Source: Ktedonobacterales bacterium
GTDB lineage: Bacteria > Chloroflexota > Ktedonobacteria > Ktedonobacterales > JADMIN01
Direction of reading: 5' to 3'
Assembly (NCBI GenBank): GCA_025935235.1
Contig: JAICVT010000306.1
Location: 1 to 5,371 of the forward strand
Length of the DNA: 5,371 nt
In this document: piece by piece, positions 1-4,688 of the stretch
Position numbering within the stretch: position 1 is the first letter of the stretch
Layout: each line of letters opens with the position of its first letter
Notes under the pieces: generated by a model
Seen by the model: only the letters and a program-made list of their open reading frames with translations
The model's database searches: none
What the model was told of the DNA's origin: nothing
Position numbers and translations under genes: made by a program

Positions 1-186
1 CGCGATCTTGACGCCGCCCGCCTTGCCGCGCCCGCCGACGTAGACCTGCGCCTTGATGACGACCGGCTCGCCGAACTCTTGCGCGATGCGCTCGGCCTCC
101 GCTGGCGTGGTGGCGACTTTGCCCGGCTGCACCGGCACGCCAAACCGGCGAAGGATATCCTTCGCCTGGTACTCGTGAATCTTCAT
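1..186 (-). CDS. sucC: Succinyl-CoA synthetase (ADP-forming) beta subunit, N-terminal part
   Basis: The ATP-grasp beta subunit of succinyl-CoA synthetase, a cytoplasmic TCA-cycle enzyme that couples succinyl-CoA cleavage to ADP or GDP phosphorylation together with SucD. Only the first 62 codons are present; the gene leaves the window at the left edge. The protein begins MKIHEYQAKDILRRFGVP, the typical SucC opening. It continues with a VVIKAQV stretch and the glycine-rich VGGRGKAGGVK segment at about residues 48-59, part of the nucleotide-binding region of this family. The ATG at 184-186 is preceded by AGGAAAG (minus strand, 195-201) with an 8-nt spacer, so the start is well supported. The partner sucD would be expected beyond the left edge but is not seen. 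The upstream gap carries its likely promoter (326-355). Confidence 0.95.
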   Translation of the reverse strand, partial: MKIHEYQAKDILRRFGVPVQPGKVATTPAEAERIAQEFGEPVVIKAQVYVGGRGKAGGVKIA

Positions 187-225
187 CGAATCAGCTTTCC
201 TATAATGGTGATGAGCGCGTACCGG

Positions 226-254
226 CTGGCAGCCTGTGAGCCTGTCGGCTCCAG
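226..254 (-). other. Imperfect hairpin in the predicted sucC leader
   Basis: CTGG (226-229) plus AGCC (231-234) can pair with GGCT (247-250) plus CCAG (251-254), leaving base 230 bulged. A competing smaller hairpin pairs GAGCC (238-242) with GGCTC (247-251) around a four-base loop. The two share the arm at 247-251, so they exclude each other. Both lie inside the predicted 5' leader of sucC. No U-run follows, so this is not a classical terminator, and I recognise no riboswitch class. It may be chance in GC-rich DNA. Confidence 0.25.
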
Positions 255-325
255 GGCCAGGGTGAGCGCGGCGCCTCCAGACGTTGAGGCGGATGGGGGA
301 TTGGCCTTGCGGCGTAACCAGTCTC

Positions 326-355
326 ATCATAGCCACGCTGCTCGCGCGCGGTCAA
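326..355 (-). promoter_or_regulatory. Predicted sigma70-type promoter of sucC
   Basis: On the minus strand a -35 box TTGACC (350-355, five of six consensus bases) is followed after 18 nt by a -10 box TATGAT (326-331, five of six). Transcription would start near 319-320 and leave a leader of about 133 nt before the sucC ATG at 186. This is the best promoter match in the 187-440 gap, which holds no convincing gene. It rests on sequence match only. Confidence 0.6.
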
Positions 356-386
356 GTTGCGCGGGCGCGCAGCAGCGTCAGACGCA

Positions 387-408
387 CGCGAGTGCAAAGA
401 AGCTCGCG
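387..408 (-). terminator. Possible weak hairpin terminator after the nuclease-like gene
   Basis: A perfect six-base inverted repeat, CGCGAG (387-392) and CTCGCG (403-408), encloses a ten-base loop. It lies 33 nt beyond the stop codon of the nuclease-like gene and just upstream of the sucC promoter. There is no following T-run on the minus strand, so it is at most a weak or factor-assisted terminator. The arms are short enough to be chance. Confidence 0.3.
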
Positions 409-440
409 GCTCCAGGCAGGTCAATGGCAAGCAGGTGATA

Positions 441-1004
441 TTACTGGCCGCCATTTAGCTGCCCCACCTCATTGGCGTGGCGCTCGGCATCCTCGGCTTC
501 AGCGACACGACCAAGCGCACGCAGCGGGCTGGCGCCTCGTACCAGCTGTCGCCACCGCTCTGGCGACATCACATACGGCTGCAAGCTTATAACGAGGTCC
601 TTGCTCGGGGAAGACATATTGTAAAAGCCATGCTGCTTCCAGGTCTGTGTGGCTGTCCAGCCCTTCGCTTCGGCCAGCGCATGCATCTCTGGATAGGTAA
701 GCCCGTAGGCGACGGTGTGGGCGGGGTTCTCTATGTGCCAGATGTGTACTAACAGCAAATCCGGGAACTTCGCATACTTGGCATCTATGGTAAAGCGCTG
801 GCCGGTTATCGCCTTCATCTGGATGGGACGAGCCGCAAAGCCAGCGGAGGAATCAGCATCGCCCTCCAGCCGGGTCTCCAGGTCGAGATAGGCGATGAGG
901 TCAATGCCCCGATCCCGCACTGGTGTCGCGACTTCCAGCCCGGCGCGTAAGAGGTCATTGACGAGCCAGTTGCGCCCTATCAATTCAGTGACTTGCGTGT
1001 CCAC
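441..1004 (-). CDS. Stand-alone PD-(D/E)XK nuclease-like protein of unknown role
   Basis: A 187-residue soluble protein. Its first half shows the pattern of a PD-(D/E)XK nuclease fold: Glu7 in the opening helix (TELIGRN), Asp35 in RDRGIDLIAY, and Gln62-x-Lys64 in PIQMKA, followed by FTIDAKYAKF and the hydrophobic strand DLLLVHIWHI. This order (E, GxD, QxK) is known from Holliday-junction-resolvase and restriction-type members; here it is inferred by eye. The C-terminal ~30 residues are charged and look poorly conserved. I recognise it only as a widespread hypothetical type, with no known substrate. The chosen GTG start has an AAGGTGAGG site six bases upstream; a longer frame begins with GTG at 1020-1022 but has no good ribosome site. 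It lies 36 nt downstream of the YciI-like gene and is probably cotranscribed. No methylase or other restriction partner is visible. Confidence 0.75.
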   Translation of the reverse strand: MDTQVTELIGRNWLVNDLLRAGLEVATPVRDRGIDLIAYLDLETRLEGDADSSAGFAARPIQMKAITGQRFTIDAKYAKFPDLLLVHIWHIENPAHTVAYGLTYPEMHALAEAKGWTATQTWKQHGFYNMSSPSKDLVISLQPYVMSPERWRQLVRGASPLRALGRVAEAEDAERHANEVGQLNGGQ

Positions 1005-1010
1005 TCTGTC

Positions 1011-1019
1011 CCTCACCTT
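1011..1019 (-). promoter_or_regulatory. Ribosome binding site deciding the start of the nuclease-like gene
   Basis: AAGGTGAGG on the minus strand lies six bases before the GTG at 1002-1004. The alternative GTG at 1020-1022 has only AT- and CG-mixed sequence without a purine-rich site before it, so the shorter protein is preferred. Confidence 0.6.
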
Positions 1020-1040
1020 CACACGTTAACGCGCCAGTTT

Positions 1041-1349
1041 CTAGCGCGGCAACTGCCCCGCCGGGGTGAACCAGGGGTGCAGCTCGACGGCGAAGTGGCC
1101 CGCCTGGATGGCTGGATCGGCGTGGGCGAGCGCCTGCGCCTCCTCCAGCGTGGCCGTGCAATAGATGCTGACGCCGTGCAGGTCGCTGCCATCTTTGACC
1201 GGGCCAGAGGCCAGCGTCTTGCCAGCCTCGCGCAACTGCTGGAGATACTGCATGTGCCGCACGATCAGCGCCTCCAGCGTGGGCGATGGCTCGGCGGTCC
1301 AGGCTGGCCCCTTGCGCAGCAGCATGACGTAGTAGGTGGTGAACTCCAT
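1041..1349 (-). CDS. YciI-like (YCII-related domain) protein
   Basis: A 102-residue protein of the YCII-related family, small cytoplasmic alpha+beta-barrel proteins, usually dimeric, whose functions are mostly unproven. It begins MEFTTYYVMLLRKGP, a typical beta-strand opening. It has His32 in the helix LIVRHMQYLQQL, a GP pair at 49-50, Asp78-Pro79 in HADPAIQAG and HPW at 91-93. A conserved His and Asp are the features usually proposed as an active site in this family. The ATG at 1347-1349 has GAGGAG (1356-1361) six bases upstream; the frame stays open for 24 more codons to 1421, but that extension has no ribosome site and overlaps a candidate promoter. It precedes the nuclease-like gene by 36 nt and follows the kinase gene by 88 nt. 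Its substrate cannot be told from sequence. Confidence 0.88.
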   Translation of the reverse strand: MEFTTYYVMLLRKGPAWTAEPSPTLEALIVRHMQYLQQLREAGKTLASGPVKDGSDLHGVSIYCTATLEEAQALAHADPAIQAGHFAVELHPWFTPAGQLPR

Positions 1350-1419
1350 ATGAAACTCCTCAGCGGATGCAGTATGCGGCGGTTCATGCCACAGCGAGAC
1401 GGGACGCCGCCTGCCGCTC

Positions 1420-1425
1420 ATTGTA
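1420..1425 (-). promoter_or_regulatory. Candidate -10 box for the YciI-like gene
   Basis: TACAAT on the minus strand (five of six consensus bases) lies in the 88-nt gap after the kinase stop codon and would give a leader of about 60 nt. No acceptable -35 hexamer is found 16-18 nt upstream, so the two downstream genes might instead be read through from the kinase operon. Confidence 0.3.
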
Positions 1426-1437
1426 GATCAGAGGTGG

Positions 1438-2568
1438 TCAGGCCACCGCCGTCAGCGCGGCAGGGAGCGTGGCAGCGGGCGCGGCGCCCGTGAAGATTGC
1501 GCCGCCCTGTGGGCCATTCGCCGCCGACAGGGCGCCACCGTGGGCGCGCATGATGCGCTGGGCGATGGCCAGCCCCAGCCCCACGCCACCCGTCGCGCGG
1601 TTACGCGACGACTCGCCGCGATAGAACGGCGCGAAGAGATGCGGCAAATCGTCTGGCGCGATGCCCGGCCCGCTGTCGCTCACGGTGAAGCGCCAGTGAT
1701 CGCCTTCCGCCTCCCACGCCAGGCTGATCGCGCCACCCTCCGGCGTGTAGCGCACGGCGTTCTCCAGCACATTGGTGATCGCGCGGCGCAGCAGGGGTGG
1801 ATCTCCCAGGCAGGGGCAGGCAGGCGCGCTGGAGGGCAGCGCCAGCGCCACGCCCTTCGCCTCGGCCTGCGGGCGGATGCTCTCCGCCGCTTCGCGGGCC
1901 AGTGCGCCCAGCTCCAGCGGCTCGCGGCGCATATTCTGCTCCAGCCGCTCGATCTGGGTATAGGCCGCGAGGTCGGCGGTCAGATGCTCCAGCTCGCTGA
2001 CCTTCGCCTGACAGGTCTGCAGATAGTGGCGCATGCGCTCTGGCGTCACCGCGATGCCCGACTCCAGTCCCTCCAGGTAGCCACGCAGGGCGAAGATCGG
2101 CGAGTTGAGATCGTGGGCGATGGCGCTGATGTAGAATTGCCGCTCCTGCTCCAGCTCCTGCTGCCGCGCCAGCGCCGCGCGCAACTCATCGCCCATCGCG
2201 GTGAAGGCGCGCATGGCCTGGTCAATCTCGCGCACCCGCGAGGAGGGCAGCGAGAAGTCCAGGTCGCGCTTGCCCACCTTGCCCGCCGCTGCGCTCATCG
2301 CCCGCAGCGGCTTCAGCACTGCCCAGCCAATAGCCACCACGACCACCACCGGCACAGAGAACTGCGCGACGATTGAAGGCGCGATTACGATCGGATGCTG
2401 GTTGAAGAGCGCGTTGGGGCCGATGCCTGGCCAGATGAGCGCGCCGATGCCCACCATCAGCAGCAACACCACGCCCGGCGCCAGCGCATACGCCGCCCAG
2501 ATGACTCCCAGCCACTGGCGGCTGGACAATGTTCGCTTGCCTTTGGGCGTCATAGGCGCCGTGGTCAT
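1438..2568 (-). CDS. Membrane sensor histidine kinase
   Basis: A 376-residue two-component sensor kinase. Two membrane segments (about 22-46 and 67-87) are joined by a short external stretch of about 20 residues. A HAMP-like linker follows (about 85-137), then the dimerisation helix with His152 in the H box AIAHDLNSPIFALRGYL. The catalytic domain has the N box NVLENAVRYT (266-275), G1 DSGPGI (298-303), F box LFAPFY (311-316) and G2 GVGLGLAI (328-335). All boxes needed for autophosphorylation are present. The tail after GGAIF is alanine-rich and unlike the usual end of the domain. The H box has Asn155 and Ser156 where Arg and Thr are most common. The ATG overlaps the regulator stop as ATGA, with GGGAGG six bases upstream, so the pair is translationally coupled. 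The signal is unknown; the tiny external loop argues against a large extracellular ligand domain. Confidence 0.95.
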   Translation of the reverse strand: MTTAPMTPKGKRTLSSRQWLGVIWAAYALAPGVVLLLMVGIGALIWPGIGPNALFNQHPIVIAPSIVAQFSVPVVVVVAIGWAVLKPLRAMSAAAGKVGKRDLDFSLPSSRVREIDQAMRAFTAMGDELRAALARQQELEQERQFYISAIAHDLNSPIFALRGYLEGLESGIAVTPERMRHYLQTCQAKVSELEHLTADLAAYTQIERLEQNMRREPLELGALAREAAESIRPQAEAKGVALALPSSAPACPCLGDPPLLRRAITNVLENAVRYTPEGGAISLAWEAEGDHWRFTVSDSGPGIAPDDLPHLFAPFYRGESSRNRATGGVGLGLAIAQRIMRAHGGALSAANGPQGGAIFTGAAPAATLPAALTAVA

Positions 2569-3278
2569 TGACGGCCTCCCTCGAAGCGATAGCCGACGCC
2601 GCGCACGGTCACGATGTAGCGCGGCGCGGCGGAGTCCGCCTCGATCTTCTGGCGGATGCGATTGATGTAGACGGCGACCGCGTGGCGATCACCGACGCCT
2701 TCCCAGAAGCGGTCGAACAGGTCATCCTGGGTGAAGACCTGGCGCGGGTGCTCAACCAGCAGCAGCAGGATGGCATACTCGCGCGCGGCGAATGGCGCCG
2801 GAACACCCTCGACGCAGACCTCGTGCGCGGCGGGGTCGAGCGTGAAGCGTCCAAAGTCGTAGCGCGTCGGCGCCTCTGCGCGCCCACTGGCGTAGCGCCG
2901 CAGCACCGCTTGGACGCGCGCCACGATCTCGTTGGGCGTCGCCGTGGCTTTCACGATGTAATCATCGGCGCCCAGCATCAGCCCGCGAATCTTGTCTGTC
3001 TCGTCGGCGCGTGCGCTCAGGAAGAGGATCGGCGCGTCCGAGCGCGCGCGCACCCGGCGACAGAGCTCGAAGCCCGACAGGCCCGGCATCATCACATCCA
3101 CGATCAGGCAATCTACCGGCTCGCGCGCGATAATGGCGAGCGCCTGCTGGCCATTGGTCGCCTCCAGCGCGCGGAATCCGCTGGCCACCAGAAAGTCGCG
3201 CAGCAGCTCGACGATCGCGGGATCATCGTCTACCACCAGTATCGCCTGTCCGCCGTGCGGCGCTACGGGTTCGTTCAC
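2565..3278 (-). CDS. OmpR/PhoB-family response regulator
   Basis: A 237-residue DNA-binding response regulator, the partner of the kinase encoded immediately downstream. The receiver domain (about 11-128) shows the acidic triplet Asp17-19, the phospho-acceptor Asp61 in LIVDVMMPG, Ser88 in FLSAR and Lys110. The winged-helix effector domain (about 140-234) has FAAREYAILLLLVEHP, the recognition-helix region VAVYINRIRQKIE and the closing VRGVGYRFEG. The lysine is followed by Ala and one extra residue (VKATATPNEI) instead of the usual KPF-xPxEL. The chosen start is the GTG at 3276-3278, with AGGAGG six bases upstream; it gives the family's normal length. The frame is open to 3524, with ATGs such as 3297-3299, but these lack ribosome sites and would add an odd N-terminal tail. 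It is transcribed divergently from the ABC operon, with repeats between that it probably binds. Confidence 0.95.
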   Translation of the reverse strand: MNEPVAPHGGQAILVVDDDPAIVELLRDFLVASGFRALEATNGQQALAIIAREPVDCLIVDVMMPGLSGFELCRRVRARSDAPILFLSARADETDKIRGLMLGADDYIVKATATPNEIVARVQAVLRRYASGRAEAPTRYDFGRFTLDPAAHEVCVEGVPAPFAAREYAILLLLVEHPRQVFTQDDLFDRFWEGVGDRHAVAVYINRIRQKIEADSAAPRYIVTVRGVGYRFEGGRQ

Positions 3279-3281
3279 TGT

Positions 3282-3290
3282 CCTCCTCCT
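3282..3290 (-). promoter_or_regulatory. Strong ribosome binding site deciding the regulator start
   Basis: AGGAGGAGG on the minus strand. Its first six bases (3285-3290) lie six bases before the GTG at 3276-3278. In the alternative ATG frame starting at 3299 this purine run would be read as three arginine codons, so the GTG start is favoured. Confidence 0.7.
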
Positions 3291-3314
3291 CGCTGCCATC
3301 GGATTCCGCAGCTC

Positions 3315-3320
3315 ATTGTA
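3315..3320 (-). promoter_or_regulatory. Candidate -10 box for the regulator-kinase operon
   Basis: TACAAT on the minus strand, five of six consensus bases, would start transcription near 3308, leaving a leader of about 30 nt that contains the strong ribosome site. No good -35 hexamer is found at 16-18 nt. The 11-bp repeat array lies about 50-105 bp upstream of this box, which would allow activator-dependent autoregulation. Based on sequence match alone. Confidence 0.4.
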
Positions 3321-3369
3321 GGCGATATCGCGCTCCATCCGCGACGCGACAGCCATCCCGGAGCCCCAA

Positions 3370-3424
3370 CTGTGACGCGCTGTTGACCTGCCATTGACCC
3401 GCGCAAGCAAACCTATTGACCAAC
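3370..3424. promoter_or_regulatory. Array of 11-bp direct repeats, likely response-regulator operator
   Basis: Read in 11-base units the stretch gives CTGTGACGCGC, TGTTGACCTGC, CATTGACCCGC, a degenerate GCAAGCAAACC, and TATTGACCAAC. The TGAC cores begin at 3373, 3384, 3395 and 3417, so each is exactly in phase at 11 bp with one missing at 3406. Direct repeats at about one helical turn are the known binding layout of OmpR/PhoB-family regulators. Such a regulator is encoded right next to this site. It lies between the divergent regulator and transporter operons and ends nine nt before a possible -10 box for the latter. That the neighbouring regulator binds here is inference. Three of the cores also match -35 hexamers (TTGACC), but none has a proper -10 at 16-18 nt. 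Confidence 0.6.
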
Positions 3425-3430
3425 GGCGTC

Positions 3431-3436
3431 TATGCT
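3431..3436 (+). promoter_or_regulatory. Candidate -10 box of the ABC transporter operon
   Basis: TATGCT matches four of six consensus bases and lies nine nt after the last TTGACC repeat unit (3416-3421). There is no -35 at normal spacing; the last repeat would occupy the -35 region. That is the arrangement seen at promoters where a PhoB-type activator replaces the -35 contact. Transcription would begin near 3443, about 57 nt before the first gene. The match itself is weak. Confidence 0.3.
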
Positions 3437-3500
3437 GTGGTCGCGCGGCGCCGCTGGGACGCCGCCCGCTCACCACGAGAACGAAAGCGAAGAGCGCAGT

Positions 3501-3719
3501 ATGACAGCGCACGATCTCGATCAACTCACGAACGCGCTACCGATCCTGATTCCCCTGGCGATCGCCGAGCTGGCGCTCGTCGTCTATTGCCTGGTTGATC
3601 TCTTCCGCGCCGACCGGCGCGTACGCGGCGGCAGCAAGCTGCTGTGGGCCGTCATCGTGCTGGTCATCGGCACATTGGGGCCACTCGCCTATCTCTTCTT
3701 TGGCCGGAAGGACATGTGA
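3501..3719 (+). CDS. Small PLDc_N-type two-helix membrane protein (YxlE-like)
   Basis: A 72-residue membrane protein with two hydrophobic helices (about 14-34 and 48-67). Between them is a basic loop (RADRRVRGGSK), and it ends with the PLDc_N hallmark LGPLAYLFFGRKD. This domain is named for the N-terminus of cardiolipin synthase/phospholipase D proteins, but here it stands alone without catalytic HKD motifs, so it is not an enzyme by itself. Stand-alone PLDc_N proteins occur next to ABC transporter genes, for example YxlE in the B. subtilis sigY-yxlCDEFG operon. The ATG at 3501 has a moderate GAAGAG site six bases upstream; an in-frame ATG at 3432 would fall inside the candidate -10 and give an unlikely hydrophilic leader. 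It is the first gene of the operon, two nt before the ATPase gene. A role as a membrane accessory or regulator of the transporter is inference. Confidence 0.85.
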   Translation: MTAHDLDQLTNALPILIPLAIAELALVVYCLVDLFRADRRVRGGSKLLWAVIVLVIGTLGPLAYLFFGRKDM

Positions 3720-3721
3720 TC

Positions 3722-4687
3722 GTGGAAAGCGCGATTGAGTGCGCGGGGTTGACCCGACGCTATGGCGCCGTGACCGCGCTGGACGATCTGCGCCTCGACG
3801 TGCCACGGGGGGCCATCTTCGGCCTGCTGGGGCCAAATGGCGCGGGCAAGACGACGCTGGTGCGGTTGCTCACGGGGCTGGCGCGTCCCACTGCGGGCGG
3901 CGCCACGGTGGCGGGCTACGACATCGCCACGGGCGGCGTGGCGCTGCGCAGACGCATCAGCGTGCTCGAACAGCAGCCCAACTATTACACCTGGATGAAA
4001 GGGCGCGAGCTACTGACCTTCACTGGTCAGCTCTTTGGCCTGCGCGGCGCCGAGCTGCAGCGGCGCGTGGATGAGACGCTGGCGACCACCGGGCTGACCG
4101 ACGCCGCCAACCGTCGCATTGGCGGCTACTCCGGCGGCATGCGGCAGCGGCTGGGGCTGGCGCAGGCGCTCATCAACCGCCCCGATGTGTTGTTTCTGGA
4201 TGAGCCAGCCAGCGCGCTCGATCCCGCGGGCCGCTACGAGATCCTGCAGAGCATCGCGGAGTTGCGCGACCAGGCGACGGTCTTCATGTCCACGCACATT
4301 CTGGCCGATGTCGAGCGCGTCTGCGACCACGTCGCCATCCTCGATCGCGGCAAGCTGGTGGTGTCGGCCACCGTCGCCGATCTGCAGGAGCGCTACGCCC
4401 GCCCAACCTATGAGATCGAGCTGGAGCCGCATCAGGCGGAGGGGCTGGCCACGCTGGAGGCGCTGCTGCGCGCCGCGCCGTGGGCCGAAGGCGTCACGCG
4501 GCAGCAGGATACCCTGCGCGTGGGCGTGCGCGATACCCACACCGCCAGCTACGCGCTGGCGCCACTCTGCGCGCAGGCGGGTGTGGCGCTGGCGCGGCTT
4601 GAGCGCGGTCGCCCCAGCCTGGAGGAGATCTTCCTGCGGCTGGTGGGCGAACCAGCGGCACAGTCATCCTCACAGGAGATCGCATAG
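3722..4687 (+). CDS. ABC transporter ATP-binding protein
   Basis: A 321-residue ABC ATPase that would energise the adjacent ABC-2 permease from the cytoplasmic face. It has Walker A GPNGAGKTT (37-45), a Q loop around Gln84-Gln85, the signature YSGGMRQR (136-143), Walker B VLFLDEP (156-162) with catalytic Glu161, D loop SALD (164-167) and the switch His192. Nothing essential is missing. The C-terminal ~90 residues form the accessory domain common to drug/antibiotic-type exporters of this class and end in the LEEIFLRLVG motif (300-309). The GTG at 3722 lies nine nt after AAGGA (3708-3712). A GTG at 3716 overlapping the upstream TGA is possible but would have only a three-base spacer. The family (CcmA/YxlF/BcrA-like) exports or handles diverse compounds, and the substrate cannot be read from sequence. 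Confidence 0.95.
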   Translation: MESAIECAGLTRRYGAVTALDDLRLDVPRGAIFGLLGPNGAGKTTLVRLLTGLARPTAGGATVAGYDIATGGVALRRRISVLEQQPNYYTWMKGRELLTFTGQLFGLRGAELQRRVDETLATTGLTDAANRRIGGYSGGMRQRLGLAQALINRPDVLFLDEPASALDPAGRYEILQSIAELRDQATVFMSTHILADVERVCDHVAILDRGKLVVSATVADLQERYARPTYEIELEPHQAEGLATLEALLRAAPWAEGVTRQQDTLRVGVRDTHTASYALAPLCAQAGVALARLERGRPSLEEIFLRLVGEPAAQSSSQEIA

Positions 4688-4688
4688 G

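Noticed and set aside
201..206. TATAAT on the plus strand as a promoter.
   Set aside because: There is no -35 at normal spacing and no plus-strand gene downstream. It is just upstream of the sucC ribosome site on the opposite strand.
347..424. Further TTGACC copies on the minus strand at 350-355 and 419-424, as possible extra sites for the response regulator.
   Set aside because: They are 69 bp apart, not in 11-bp phase, and occur singly. The one at 350-355 is better explained as the -35 box of the sucC promoter.
79..438. Plus-strand open frame crossing the sucC start and the following gap.
   Set aside because: It overlaps sucC antisense, has a low-complexity basic composition and no ribosome site.
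1420..1441. TGACC (minus strand, 1436-1440) ten nt before the TACAAT box of the YciI-like gene, resembling the ABC operon promoter geometry.
   Set aside because: It is a single unit and contains the kinase TGA stop codon, so the match is partly forced by coding sequence.
1540..2376. Long plus-strand open frame opposite the kinase gene (278 codons), and a similar one opposite the regulator (2568-3386).
   Set aside because: The products are Arg/Ala/His-rich with no domain features, typical antisense shadows in GC-rich genes, and the opposite strands encode full conserved domains.
3275..3316. A 13-codon reading frame (ATG at 3314-3316, minus strand) whose TGA overlaps the GTG start of the response regulator, like a leader peptide.
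   Set aside because: It has no ribosome site, and its ATG begins inside the candidate -10 box, so it would not be on the predicted transcript. Probably chance.
3445..3454. Perfect palindrome GCGGCGCCGC in the leader of the ABC operon.
   Set aside because: It is a simple GC self-complementary string without a loop, expected often in such GC-rich DNA.
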